A stretch of 64,000 nucleotides of DNA from Bifidobacterium sp. ESL0769 (GTDB lineage Bacteria > Actinomycetota > Actinomycetes > Actinomycetales > Bifidobacteriaceae), in the NCBI RefSeq assembly GCF_029395495.1, contig NZ_CP113918.1:1922001-1986000 (forward strand), given 5' to 3'. The notes below the pieces were generated by a model. It did no database searches. It was not told where the DNA came from and saw only the letters and a program-made list of their open reading frames with translations. The position numbers were made by a program, and so were the translations under genes. Shown here in pieces: positions 51,958 to 61,805 of this stretch. Each line of letters opens with the position of its first letter. The stretch's first letter is position 1.

Positions 51958-53724
51958 ATGACCAACTTCTCCTTCAATTTCAACCGCGCCGCGCCTGCAA
52001 CATCTGACGCGGGCCGCAACACCAGCTTCACCAAGCGCGTGGTCTCGGACTGTGTAGTGGCCGTCGGCATCCTCGCCATCTTCGGCCTGATCGCCTGGGT
52101 CCTACCCGCCATCAACGCGCCGGTAGGGCCGAAAGGCATCCCCTCCACCGTCTCTACCGACCCTCGCAACCTGCCCTACTACGCGCTGCGCTCCGTCTTC
52201 CGCATGGCCATCGCCCTGTTCTTCTCGCTGGTGTTCACCTTCGTCTACGGACTGGCGGCGGCCCGCTCGCGTCGGCTCGGCAAGGTGCTCATCCCGCTGC
52301 TCGACATCCTGCAGTCCGTGCCGATTCTGGGCTTCCTCTCAGCGACCGTGACCATCTGGCTCGCACTCTTCCCCGGCTCGATGATGGGCGTGGAGGCCGC
52401 GTCGATTTTCGCCATCTTCACCTCGCAGGCCTGGAACATGACCTTCTCCTTCTACCGTTCGCTTGAAAGCGAACCCAAGGAACTCGACGAGGCAGCACGC
52501 AATCTCCGGCTTTCGCACTGGCAGCGCTTCTGGGTGCTTGACGTACCCAATTCCATGATTCCGCTCTTGTGGAACATGATGATGAGTGTCGGCGGCGGCT
52601 GGTTCTTCCTGACCGCCTCCGAGATGATTTCGGTCAACAACCGCACCTACGCGCTGCCCGGCATCGGCAGCTACGTCGAGGCCGCGGCCAAAGAGGAAAA
52701 TCCCGGCAAGATCGGCTGGGCCATTTTGACCATGGTCATCGTCGTGCTCGCCATCGATCTTCTCGTCTGGAAGCCGCTCACCGCGTGGGCCGAAAAGTTC
52801 CGCATCACGCAAAGCGAGTCGAGCGAACCCAAGCGTAGCGCCGTTCTGACGCTCATCCGTCAATCGCATATCGACGATTTCATCGCCCGCCTCTTCCGCC
52901 CAATTGGCGAATTTTTGAATTGGATCACCCGACCGCTCGGCCGCACCGGCTCGAAGTGGGGCACCAAGCCTAACCGTCGTCGCGCAGGTGACGTCGTATT
53001 CGGCGTCATCGTTGGCATCGCTGTCATCGCCGGGGCCGCGGAGCTGATCGTCACCATCATGAAAACGACAGGCTTGGGCGAGCTCGGACGAGCCTTCGGA
53101 CTCGGTGGCATCACCTTCCTGCGCGTGGCACTGCTGACGGTGGTCTGCTCGGTAATCTGGGTGCCGCTCGGAGCCATCATCGGCATGAACCCGAAGATCT
53201 CACGCCTCGTCCAGCCGCTGGTACAGGTGTTGGCAAGCTTCCCCGCCAATTTCATCTTCCCGTTTGTGGTCATGGTCTTCGTCGCCTGCGGCATCGACAT
53301 CAACTGGGGCTCGATCCTCCTGATGGCACTGGGCACGCAATGGTACATCCTCTTCAACGTCATCGCCGGCGCGTCCGCCATTCCCGACGACCTCGTAGAA
53401 ATGACCAAGAACTTCCACATCACCGGATGGATGAAATGGAAAACGCTCATCCTCCCGGCGGTCTTCGGCTCGTGGGTCACCGGCGGCATCACCGCTGCGG
53501 GCGGCGCTTGGAACGCCTCCATCGTCTCGGAAATCGTCAGCTATGGCCGCCACACGCTCGTCGCCAAAGGTCTCGGTTCCTATATCGCCGAAGCCACCGC
53601 ACATGCCGAGGGTATGAAGACCATCATCGGCGTGGCCGTCATGGCCATCTTCGTGGTCGCCGTCAACCGCCTCTTCTGGAACCCACTGCAGCGCCTCGCC
53701 GACCGCCGTTTCGTCGTCGGATGA
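51958..53724 (+). CDS. NitT/TauT-type ABC transporter permease, two fused permease domains
   Basis: This 588-aa membrane protein fuses two binding-protein-dependent permease domains. The first (about 70-275) has the EAA-loop EPKELDEAARNLRLSHWQRF and helices such as GFLSATVTIWLALFPGS. The second (about 340-580) has DLVEMTKNFHITGWMKWKTL and ITAAGGAWNASIVSEIVSYG. Such permeases belong with nitrate, sulfonate, taurine or similar importers. There is no substrate-binding protein gene in the neighbourhood, so the substrate is unknown. ATG 51958 has GAGGAATCATC upstream. The ATPase gene follows after 58 bp. Confidence 0.88.
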   Translation: MTNFSFNFNRAAPATSDAGRNTSFTKRVVSDCVVAVGILAIFGLIAWVLPAINAPVGPKGIPSTVSTDPRNLPYYALRSVFRMAIALFFSLVFTFVYGLAAARSRRLGKVLIPLLDILQSVPILGFLSATVTIWLALFPGSMMGVEAASIFAIFTSQAWNMTFSFYRSLESEPKELDEAARNLRLSHWQRFWVLDVPNSMIPLLWNMMMSVGGGWFFLTASEMISVNNRTYALPGIGSYVEAAAKEENPGKIGWAILTMVIVVLAIDLLVWKPLTAWAEKFRITQSESSEPKRSAVLTLIRQSHIDDFIARLFRPIGEFLNWITRPLGRTGSKWGTKPNRRRAGDVVFGVIVGIAVIAGAAELIVTIMKTTGLGELGRAFGLGGITFLRVALLTVVCSVIWVPLGAIIGMNPKISRLVQPLVQVLASFPANFIFPFVVMVFVACGIDINWGSILLMALGTQWYILFNVIAGASAIPDDLVEMTKNFHITGWMKWKTLILPAVFGSWVTGGITAAGGAWNASIVSEIVSYGRHTLVAKGLGSYIAEATAHAEGMKTIIGVAVMAIFVVAVNRLFWNPLQRLADRRFVVG

Positions 53725-53782
53725 AACCCATCATCATCTATCAATATCGAAATATCTCAATACCGAATTAAAGGAAGTCACG

Positions 53783-55432
53783 ATGAACTTCAACAAGCTT
53801 TACAAGACCGTCGCCAGCGGTACGGAAACCGGAACCGCCGCTACAACCCGCACCCGTGGCCGTCACAATCCGAAATATGCCGACCTTGACGCCAACGGCA
53901 CCCACACCGTCATCGAGGCCAGCCACATCAGCCAGAGCTTCACCTCTGAAAAAGGCAATGAGACCACCGTCCTCGACGATATCTCCTTCAACCTTCATGA
54001 AGGCGAAATCGTTGCCATCCTGGGCCGCAGCGGCGCCGGCAAGTCCACCTTCCTGCGCATTCTGGCCGGGCTCATCCAGCCGACCAGCGGCAAGGTCTCC
54101 TACCGCGGCAAGGAACTCGACGGGCCGAACCCCGGGGTCGCACTCGTCTTCCAGACTTTTGCGCTTATGCCCTGGCTTACCGTCGAAGACAACGTCGAGC
54201 TCGGACTCGAGGCACGCGGGGTGCCGCGCGAGGAACGCCACAAGCGCGCGCTCGAGGCCATCGACGCCATTGGTCTTGACGGCTTCGAATCCGCCTACCC
54301 GAAGGAACTTTCCGGCGGCATGAAGCAGCGCATCGGCATCGCTCGCGCACTCGTGCTACGCCCGGATGCCCTGTTTATGGATGAGCCGTTCAGCGCGCTT
54401 GATGTGCTCACTGCAGAAAACCTGCGTCAGGAAGTGCTGAAACTTTGGAACAACAACCAAAGTGGTATCAAGTCCATTCTGATTGTCACGCACAACATCG
54501 AAGAGGCCGTGCAGATGGCTGACCGCGTGGTCGTGCTTGGATCGCACCCCGGCCATCTCATCGCGCAGGTTCCAGTCAACCTGCCGCGTCCGCGCGACAA
54601 GCACTCCCCCGAGTTCGAGGCGATGGTCGACAAGCTCTACGCTATCCTGACCGGCCAGGAATCGCAGCGCAGCCGCCAAATTGCCCAGAAGAAAGCCGAA
54701 AACGCTTCGGCTGCCACTTCGACTGAGGCACAGAACTCGGCAAAAGACAGCGCCCAGACGTCTTCATCCAAATCTGATAACGACAACAAATCAGCCAATT
54801 CAAGTAAATCGACCGATAGCCGAGGCAATGGCAAAGGTTCAGGCCAGACATCCGGCGCGGTCAATGACCATGCCGCCGCACAGGCCAAAGCCAACGAAAA
54901 GCTGACAGCGCACGAGAACGACACCAAGGTCAAAGACAACAACGCACGCACCGAGCTGCTACCAAACGCCACTCCCGGCGGGCTTGCCGGCCTGCTCGAC
55001 GTGGTCTCGAATTATCAAGGCGGAGTAGACCTCGCAGACCTTGCGGCTGACCTCTCCTTCGAAGTCGACGACCTCTTCCCGCTCATTGACGCCGGCACGA
55101 TGCTGGGGCTCTTGACCGTCAACAACGGCCATTGCACCATCACCCGCGAAGGCGACCGTTGGTGCCACGCCGACGTGCTCGAGGCCAAGAAGCTCTTCGC
55201 CCAGCTCATCATGGACCACGCCCCGCTGGTACGCACCATCGACCGGGCGCTGCGCAACCACCCGGACCGCGGCCTGCGCGGCGAGCTGATCCTCGATCTG
55301 TTGCGTAGCCAGCACACCGATGAGGAGGCGCAGCAACAGTTCGACATTGCCGTGACCTGGGGCCGCTACGGTGAGCTCTTCGACTACGACGCCGACGACG
55401 ACCAGCTCACCCTGGACGAGGCCAACAAGTAG
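53783..55432 (+). CDS. NitT/TauT-type ABC transporter ATPase with C-terminal AAA-associated domain
   Basis: This 549-aa ATPase energises the preceding permease. An N-terminal ABC domain (about 40-290) has Walker A GRSGAGKST, signature LSGGMKQR, Walker B LFMDEPFSALD and the H-loop Asn/His in VTHNIEEAV. A Ser/Asn/Lys-rich, disordered linker (about 295-385; SKSDNDNKSANSSKSTDSRG) follows. The C-terminal domain ([39 protein letters not shown]) resembles the AAA-associated domain found behind this ATPase type. ATG 53783 has AAGGAAGTCACG upstream. Both genes are likely one transcript, ended by the paired hairpin element at 55496-55606. Confidence 0.88.
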   Translation: MNFNKLYKTVASGTETGTAATTRTRGRHNPKYADLDANGTHTVIEASHISQSFTSEKGNETTVLDDISFNLHEGEIVAILGRSGAGKSTFLRILAGLIQPTSGKVSYRGKELDGPNPGVALVFQTFALMPWLTVEDNVELGLEARGVPREERHKRALEAIDAIGLDGFESAYPKELSGGMKQRIGIARALVLRPDALFMDEPFSALDVLTAENLRQEVLKLWNNNQSGIKSILIVTHNIEEAVQMADRVVVLGSHPGHLIAQVPVNLPRPRDKHSPEFEAMVDKLYAILTGQESQRSRQIAQKKAENASAATSTEAQNSAKDSAQTSSSKSDNDNKSANSSKSTDSRGNGKGSGQTSGAVNDHAAAQAKANEKLTAHENDTKVKDNNARTELLPNATPGGLAGLLDVVSNYQGGVDLADLAADLSFEVDDLFPLIDAGTMLGLLTVNNGHCTITREGDRWCHADVLEAKKLFAQLIMDHAPLVRTIDRALRNHPDRGLRGELILDLLRSQHTDEEAQQQFDIAVTWGRYGELFDYDADDDQLTLDEANK

Positions 55433-55495
55433 ACCATCTAGTTGTCGGCCAGTCACTCGCCAACTGAGAACTATCAACCACTGGCCGCACGAAAC

Positions 55496-55606
55496 CAGTG
55501 AGAAAAGCACCAAAATCGGTCCAAAAAAGCGCTTTTCTCACTGAAATGAACCACTACTGAGAAGAAAAGCACCTTTTGGGGCTAATTTTGGTGCTTTTCG
55601 CACTGG
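55496..55606. repeat. Paired palindromic GAGAAAAGCACC element, copy 2 (two hairpins)
   Basis: The arrangement is the same as at 5722-5832: hairpin 1 at 55496-55543 (CAGTGAGAAAAGC / GCTTTTCTCACTG) and hairpin 2 at about 55553-55606 (AGAAAAGCACC / GGTGCTTTTC). The loops differ from those of copy 1. It lies between convergent genes ending at 55432 and 55641 and could end both transcripts. Confidence 0.75.
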
Positions 55607-55640
55607 TTAGGCGGGTAGAAGAGCTATGAACACAGGCGTA

Positions 55641-58214
55641 CTAGCGCCCGCCGAAGCTGCCACCGCCGGAACCGCCGTCCGAGCCGCCGAAGCTGCCACC
55701 GCCGCCGCCAAAACCACCGGCGGAGCTGAAGCTGCTGTCCATACTTGAGAAGCCGGAGCTCAACTGTCCGCCGAGGTCGGCAAGACTGCCGAGATTGAGG
55801 TCCACGTTCGAATAGCCCTGCACATCGTGGCTCGCCGGGTAGAGCGGCCAGTAAAGGAGACTCTCGGAAGCGTTGGAATCGAGCCAATTCCCATCGCCTA
55901 ACTGCGGCCAAAGCTTAGTCATGTCGTCTGTCAGCTTGTCGCTGATGCCGAACGCGGTGGCGTAGATAAGGTACTGATCCCAAAGCTTCAGATCCTGCGG
56001 CTCGCTTCCCTTGAAATCGCCGAAATCAAGGAGATATTTGCGCAGACCGAGAAGCTGGGCGGCAAGCGTGTTGCCTTTGCCGGTCAGCATGACCTTCTGC
56101 AACAGCAATATCTCGACAATCAACACGAACGCCACGGGCAGGAAAATCCTCAGCATCCTGACGATATCGCCGTGCAAATACACCGCTTCAGGGCCGAAAA
56201 GCCTGATGGCGGTAAGTGGATTGCCCATAAAAATCATATAGAGATAGATGAAGCCAAGCACACCGGCCGCGAGCAGGATGCCCTCGAAGGCCGTATACAC
56301 CGTCGACGTGCCGGTAAGCTTCATCGCGTGGTATTCGGCTTCCACCTTGTGATCGAAATTCGACTCGCGGCTGGCACCTTCCGACCAATTCGAGAGCTTA
56401 TCGTGGACATCCTCGAAATCGAACACGTCGGAGCCGAGCCTCTGTCCCATCGCCTGCAAAAGCTTCATCAACGCAATCTCCGGGCTGGTGAGTGTACCGA
56501 CCACCGAATCGTTTGAATTCGAGGCACAATCCGGCGCGTTTGTTACGCTCGGAGCGTTTGCCACGTTGGCCGCATTGTACGCGGCATTCGTCCCTTTTGT
56601 CCCTTTCGGCACCTCAACCAACAACACGATGGTGCTCGTCTTCTTGCGTCCGCCGATGCCGGTGGTCTTCCTGACGGTGTCGACCAAGCCTCCTTTCTGC
56701 TTGCCGAGCCTCTTGTCGAGCGGTTCCTTTCGACTCGGGTCGCTGCTGTGCCGAGCGTAGGGTTTGCCGATCACTCCGACAGGCTGCCCGTCGAATTCAC
56801 CGGCCGCGCCACGCCGCATCCGATCGCCGATCTCTTCATCGGTGACATGGGCCCAGTCAATGCCCGCGTACCATTGGGATTCGCCCGGATAGATGGCGAT
56901 GGCCTTCTTGCTTTGTAAAGAGAGCATGGTCGCGGCAAGCTGGCGCGAATCAAGCTTCCAATCGCCTTGGGCCCCTTGCATTTCGTCAAGGAATTGGGCC
57001 GCCGCACTTGCACTGATCTTCGGAATGTCGCGATAATAGTCGACCGGCCCGTGATAGCTGCCCTTGCGATTGGTATAGACCACGAACGCCACGCCGACGA
57101 TCATAACGACGACTTCGAGGATAATGAACGGCAGATAAATGTCACAATGCTCCCGAGGCTCCTGCGGGGAGTTGATGTCGGAGGATTTCTCTTCGTCGCG
57201 TTCTTGGTCAATCACCTTCTGTTTTTGCGTGCCATGAAGGCGATGCCGCACCTGGCCCATGACCGACGAAGGGTATATCGTCACCAAATCGATATGTCTG
57301 CCCGGCACGACCTGGTAGGCATCGGCCGAAAGCGTGCCGTCAGGATTGGGATAGACCGAACCGTTGCCATCGTAATGCAACCATTCCTTGGTGTCATTTT
57401 CCTCGACCCCATTGGGGAACGTGACGGTGGCATCGAAATTCCGAATCGGCGCGCCGTTGGTCTTGCCCACCGGCTCCCATTTGAGGTAGGCCACGTCATC
57501 GTAGACCTGCACCACGTCCTTGAAGGTCATGTCGATATCGAATTTTATCGAACTTGCGTAATCTGTAGAAGGTATATTCCATCCGATTTCGATAGTGTCT
57601 TTATCACCGGCTTGCGTACCCGCCGTCGCACCGGTCTTGTTACCTGCAGTTGCGCCCGACGTAGCGGCCGAACCAAGCGATTGTACATATTGGTCGTCGT
57701 TCATCGCGACCGGAAGATAGGGCGTGTGGTCAGTACCCTTCTCACCACCGACATCCTCCGCGTACCACTGGTTGGCATGGCTTTTATCCCAATTGGGATC
57801 GGTGATGTCGCCGCTGGTGCCGTGCGCATACTCCTGCCCGTTGCTTGCATTTTTCACGGATACGTCGATGATGTCGCTTAAAGGACCTTTCGCTCTGTCG
57901 GTACGGTTGAGCGTATAGCGCTGATAGAGCTGACGCCACGGCTTGGTCTTGTTGCCCTTGCCCTGCCGCGCGTTAAGCTCCATATCGATGTGCTCAACCA
58001 CACGCAAATCGCCGTTAGGCAACACTTTCACGTCATCGTCAAGCGAATTATAGATCAGGTCGCCCTTCATCGCGTTGAAATCCGACCGATACGGAACATA
58101 TGGCTGCACGCGCGATCCACAGGCCACCGCAAACAGCGCAACCATGGCCGTAAGTACCAAAGCCGCGAACAATACCTTGGCAATCCGCTTTGGATTGAGG
58201 CTCTTCCCGTTCAT
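55641..58214 (-). CDS. DUF2207 membrane protein 1 (857 aa, Gly-rich C-terminus)
   Basis: An N-terminal export signal or membrane span (VLFAALVLTAMVALFAVACG) precedes a DUF2207 extracytoplasmic domain (about 45-330). This has LPNGDLRVVEHIDMELNARQ, EIGWNIPSTDYASSIKFDID, MTFKDVVQVYDDVAYLKWEP and the motif WLHYDGNGSVYPNPDG. Spans follow (FIILEVVVMIVGVAFVVYTN, GILLAAGVLGFIYLYMIFMG, IFLPVAFVLIVEILLLQ) around a cytoplasmic part. A Gly/Ser-rich end finishes GGSGGGSFGGR. Function is unknown; DUF2207 proteins commonly occur beside LemA proteins, as here. ATG 58214 has GGAAGAG upstream. It is one of three paralogues in tandem with lemA between the first two. Confidence 0.85.
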   Translation of the reverse strand: MNGKSLNPKRIAKVLFAALVLTAMVALFAVACGSRVQPYVPYRSDFNAMKGDLIYNSLDDDVKVLPNGDLRVVEHIDMELNARQGKGNKTKPWRQLYQRYTLNRTDRAKGPLSDIIDVSVKNASNGQEYAHGTSGDITDPNWDKSHANQWYAEDVGGEKGTDHTPYLPVAMNDDQYVQSLGSAATSGATAGNKTGATAGTQAGDKDTIEIGWNIPSTDYASSIKFDIDMTFKDVVQVYDDVAYLKWEPVGKTNGAPIRNFDATVTFPNGVEENDTKEWLHYDGNGSVYPNPDGTLSADAYQVVPGRHIDLVTIYPSSVMGQVRHRLHGTQKQKVIDQERDEEKSSDINSPQEPREHCDIYLPFIILEVVVMIVGVAFVVYTNRKGSYHGPVDYYRDIPKISASAAAQFLDEMQGAQGDWKLDSRQLAATMLSLQSKKAIAIYPGESQWYAGIDWAHVTDEEIGDRMRRGAAGEFDGQPVGVIGKPYARHSSDPSRKEPLDKRLGKQKGGLVDTVRKTTGIGGRKKTSTIVLLVEVPKGTKGTNAAYNAANVANAPSVTNAPDCASNSNDSVVGTLTSPEIALMKLLQAMGQRLGSDVFDFEDVHDKLSNWSEGASRESNFDHKVEAEYHAMKLTGTSTVYTAFEGILLAAGVLGFIYLYMIFMGNPLTAIRLFGPEAVYLHGDIVRMLRIFLPVAFVLIVEILLLQKVMLTGKGNTLAAQLLGLRKYLLDFGDFKGSEPQDLKLWDQYLIYATAFGISDKLTDDMTKLWPQLGDGNWLDSNASESLLYWPLYPASHDVQGYSNVDLNLGSLADLGGQLSSGFSSMDSSFSSAGGFGGGGGSFGGSDGGSGGGSFGGR

Positions 58215-58508
58215 CGTTATCTCTTCCGCGCTTTTCTCATGATTTCGACAATACCTAATATATCGTGATATAAAAATATGCGCGACATCAACAGCAACAT
58301 TGTCTTATTGCATAAACACAATCGCCGATTACGCCGGAAATATTACATACCTCAAAATCACCAGAATCAAACTAACGACCAACGCGCATACTTATGCTTT
58401 GGCCATTAAAGGTACCATGGTTTACCAACGGACGGCGGACACCATAAAATCTCTAATCAGTTGCAGATCTCTAGATTTTCACCTTTCGAAACCACGTCGC
58501 GCCTAGTT
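58215..58508. other. Gap between DUF2207 gene 1 and LemA gene
   Basis: Nearly 300 bp, AT-rich, with no gene and no clear terminator. It presumably carries the promoter of DUF2207 gene 1. Confidence 0.35.
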
Positions 58509-59087
58509 TCAGAACTTGACCTGCGGGACCTGCTTTTCGGCCTCGGGAACCTGGAAATACTGGGCCTGATTGAAGTGGAACATACCGGCGATGATATTCG
58601 ACGGGAAAGTTTCGATGCTGGTGTTGAGCTTCTGGACGACGTCGTTGTAGAACTGACGGGCGTAGGCAATTTTCTGCTCGAGATCAGAGAGCTGCTCCTG
58701 CAACTGCAGGAAATTCTGGTTGGCTTTGAGGTCGGGATAGGCTTCGGCGGTGGCCTGCAGGGCCATCAAGGCGTTGCTCAGAGTCGATTCGGCCTGGGCT
58801 CTGTCAGCAGCTGTGGCGGAAGTGCTGCCGGCCGCCTTGACAGCATTGGCGCGCGCCTCGGTCACGTTCTGGAAGACCTGCGATTCGTGGGTCGCATATC
58901 CTTTGACGGTCTCGACCAGATTCGGCACCAGATCGGTGCGCCGCTTGAGCTGCACGTCAATCTGCGAGAAACCATTCTGCACACGGTTGCGCAGCGTGAC
59001 CAGATGGTTATACGCCACCACGCCCCACACCACAATGATGACGACGATGGCCAATATGACCAGCAATACGGTTGTAGTCACACTCAT
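58509..59087 (-). CDS. lemA: LemA-family protein
   Basis: This 192-aa protein has an N-terminal membrane span (TTVLLVILAIVVIIVVWGVV) and a coiled-coil-like helical body. The conserved landmarks are YNHLVTLRNRVQNGFSQIDV, QLKRRTDLVPNLVETVKGYA, NQNFLQLQEQLSDLEQKIAY and ARQFYNDVVQKLN, ending IAGMFHFNQAQYFQVPEAEK. The N-out/C-in orientation and the biochemical role of LemA proteins are unsettled. It lies between two DUF2207 genes on the same strand, a common association. Confidence 0.93.
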   Translation of the reverse strand: MSVTTTVLLVILAIVVIIVVWGVVAYNHLVTLRNRVQNGFSQIDVQLKRRTDLVPNLVETVKGYATHESQVFQNVTEARANAVKAAGSTSATAADRAQAESTLSNALMALQATAEAYPDLKANQNFLQLQEQLSDLEQKIAYARQFYNDVVQKLNTSIETFPSNIIAGMFHFNQAQYFQVPEAEKQVPQVKF

Positions 59088-59265
59088 ATATTCTCTCTTC
59101 TCATCTTGGAATCATCCGAAATCAGAGTCTCTCGGACCCACTTTGTACGATTCGCCCGATTCCGGTCGGTTAAACGATATTATTCCACACTCACACGATA
59201 CTGATATTTGACATCTCATGACAGCAAGCGTCGCTGACCACGCAGCTAACGACAGTTCATGTAAA

Positions 59266-59314
59266 CAGTGAGAAAAGCACCTTTTCAAAGCATTTTTAGC
59301 GCTTTTCTCACTGG
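59266..59314. repeat. Palindromic GAGAAAAGCACC element, copy 3 (one hairpin)
   Basis: A single hairpin with arms CAGTGAGAAAAGC and GCTTTTCTCACTG, 32 bp past the stop of DUF2207 gene 2 at 59347. It is probably its terminator and is related to the elements at 5722 and 55496. Confidence 0.7.
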
Positions 59315-59346
59315 TTATGGCAGCAGAGGGCAAATATATGCGACAC

Positions 59347-61560
59347 TCACCGACCGCCGAACGAACCACCACCGGAACCACCGCCAGAGCCTCCGAAGCT
59401 ACCGCCACCGCCTCCGCCAGCGCTGATGCCAAAGCCGCCTCCGGAACCGTCGTCGGAACCGTCACCATTGTTCGAGAAGGCCGAGATTCTGGAACACGTA
59501 GCCTGAATATCCGAAAAACCGGAAGCGAATTGCGAACCCAGATCACCGAGCCCACTGCCATATGCTGTGTTCGCCGCATCAGCGAAGCCGATAGAGTACC
59601 GATACGTCAGCGAATCATTAGAATCGTCGCTGAACTGGACGTTTTGAGGCACCTCAGTGAAAGCCTTCGAAAGCTCTTTGACCAACCGTTTGCTGATACC
59701 GAACGCGGTCGCGTATACCAGATATCTGTCCCACAAGACCAGGTCCGGAATGTCACGATTCACGAAATTGCTGAAATCCTCCAGATATTTCCTGAACCCG
59801 AGAATCCATGCCGCAGCCTGTTGGCCAGAACCGATGAGTTCCTGATTCTGCATCAGCGAAATCGCCAAAACGAAGAAGAACATCAGCGGGATGCCGAACA
59901 TCACCATCCAAGCGATACCTCCATAGACCACCAAAGCGAGGTTGCCGATGAAAGCGACGACAACCAGCGCCACCGTGATGGCAGTGAAGAGAAGATATTG
60001 CCATTGGAATCCAGTCACTTGCATCTGATCGAACTCGGCGTCGGCGGCATCGTCAAAGCGCTGCTTTGCGGCAATGCCACCACTCCATTCCTTTATACAA
60101 TCGTTGAGCTGCGACAGATCGAAGACCTTCGCACCAAGTTGCACAGCAGCACTGGTCAGGAAGTCAAGCAACGCGCGTTCGGAACCAGCCAATTCGGGCT
60201 GAGCCGAGCTGTCCGCGTACGCCAATGGAAGAATCTTGACGACGCCCGTGGCTTTCCCGGAACGAGGATGATTTTGGTCTTTGACCGCCGCATCGATCTG
60301 CTGGGCGCTGGCCGCGGTCATATCGATGCCCTCATACCATTGCATCCTACCGGGGTAAAGGGCGATGAGTTTCTTGCTGGCCAGTGAAAGCAAGGTCGCC
60401 GACATACGACGCGAACGCATGGCGTGATTGCCCATCGGCTCAAGCACACCCATCAATTTCGCGGCCGCGGCAGGGCTGATCGGAGGTATATCGCGGAAAT
60501 AATCCACAGTTCCACGGTAACGAATCTTCCGGTTGTTGTATATCACCATGGCAACGGCCACCGCCATGGCAACCAACGCGAGCGCCACCGCGCCTTTCAG
60601 CTCATCGTCACGTTTCTGCAACTGACGCTGATAGTTCTCGGCCTCAATCCGCTCATCGTTCAAAACCATGTCTTTCATGTCGATGTTGTCAGGCAGCTTC
60701 ACCAAAGGCTGCTTCATTCCCTGCACGCCGAACATCGACACCAAATCCACATGCTGATGAGCCTTTACGTATTTTGCGGAAAAATCGACGCCGTGGTTGG
60801 CGCTTTTATGCACGCTGCCGTTACCATCGTAATGCAGCCACTGCCAGGTCTGGCCACTTGCGGCACTCTTGGGAAGCGAAACATGGCCTTGAAGAGAATC
60901 AATGGGAATCTCGTTGTCATCGCCCACAGGTTCCCATTGCATATAAGAGACGTCGTCATAGACCGATACCACACCCTTGAAGGTCATGGAAATATCGAAT
61001 CGCAGACTGTCCGCACTTTCGGTGGCAGGAATATTCCAGCCTATTTCGACAGTATGCCCGCTGGCGTCATCTTGGGCTTTGTTGTCATTGGCTGCCGGGT
61101 CATCGGCGGCGGTTTCGCCCTTGGCCGCCGGGGCATAGTCACGGTCATTATCGGAAGTATCCATGGCGTACCACGTGCCCGCGTAATCGTCGTCCCAACT
61201 GTCGTCATCCAACGCCTTGGTCGATTTGGCGGTACCGAGCCGGTAGGTCTTGCCATGGCTGATGTCTTTGACGGACACATCGATGATTGCCGTGAGTTTG
61301 GTATCATTGATCTTGTATTGCTGGAACAGTTGCCTCCAAGGCTTGCCATTTGGCCGCTGGTTGAGCTTCATGTCGATGTGCTCGGTGAATCGCAAGTCCC
61401 CATCCGTAGATACCGACGCATCATATTTCAAAGAACGATACGACATATCCTGCCGGAACGTACCGCCTTGCGCCGCACCCCATATGACGCCCAAGGCCAG
61501 CACCAGCGTAACCACCAAGGATATGGCAACAGCTCTCGCCACTCTTCTCAAACTCAGCAT
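59347..61560 (-). CDS. DUF2207 membrane protein 2 (737 aa, Gly-rich C-terminus)
   Basis: A signal or anchor (AVAISLVVTLVLALGVIWGA) precedes the DUF2207 domain (VSTDGDLRFTEHIDMKLNQR, EIGWNIPATESADSLRFDIS, MTFKGVVSVYDDVSYMQWEP, WLHYDGNGSVHK). A central span (GAVALALVAMAVAVAMVIYN) and two further spans (LLFTAITVALVVVAFIGNLA, VMFGIPLMFFFVLAISLM) follow. The protein ends SGGGSGGGSFGGR, the same tail as its neighbours. ATG 61560 lacks a strong ribosome binding site. The spacing to the LemA gene (259 bp, holding repeat copy 3) suggests that the two are separate transcripts. Confidence 0.85.
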   Translation of the reverse strand: MLSLRRVARAVAISLVVTLVLALGVIWGAAQGGTFRQDMSYRSLKYDASVSTDGDLRFTEHIDMKLNQRPNGKPWRQLFQQYKINDTKLTAIIDVSVKDISHGKTYRLGTAKSTKALDDDSWDDDYAGTWYAMDTSDNDRDYAPAAKGETAADDPAANDNKAQDDASGHTVEIGWNIPATESADSLRFDISMTFKGVVSVYDDVSYMQWEPVGDDNEIPIDSLQGHVSLPKSAASGQTWQWLHYDGNGSVHKSANHGVDFSAKYVKAHQHVDLVSMFGVQGMKQPLVKLPDNIDMKDMVLNDERIEAENYQRQLQKRDDELKGAVALALVAMAVAVAMVIYNNRKIRYRGTVDYFRDIPPISPAAAAKLMGVLEPMGNHAMRSRRMSATLLSLASKKLIALYPGRMQWYEGIDMTAASAQQIDAAVKDQNHPRSGKATGVVKILPLAYADSSAQPELAGSERALLDFLTSAAVQLGAKVFDLSQLNDCIKEWSGGIAAKQRFDDAADAEFDQMQVTGFQWQYLLFTAITVALVVVAFIGNLALVVYGGIAWMVMFGIPLMFFFVLAISLMQNQELIGSGQQAAAWILGFRKYLEDFSNFVNRDIPDLVLWDRYLVYATAFGISKRLVKELSKAFTEVPQNVQFSDDSNDSLTYRYSIGFADAANTAYGSGLGDLGSQFASGFSDIQATCSRISAFSNNGDGSDDGSGGGFGISAGGGGGGSFGGSGGGSGGGSFGGR

Positions 61561-61805
61561 TGCCCAACCCGTCCATCTCGAAGGCGTTTTACCGCTTTCA
61601 GAAAACTATCAATCTTAGATAATCATTGCTATCAAATAATACCTGTCAGCCGTCTATACACCAAAAGGCCAATCGTATATCAGACGGGCCGGCGTTTTCA
61701 TTACGAATTGCACGTTACCGAAAAACACCCCATCTGCAGCTTCATCCATCTCGTGAAAACCAGCAAAGAATTCCCCAAAGCGCTTCGGACCAATGCAGCA
61801 GACGC

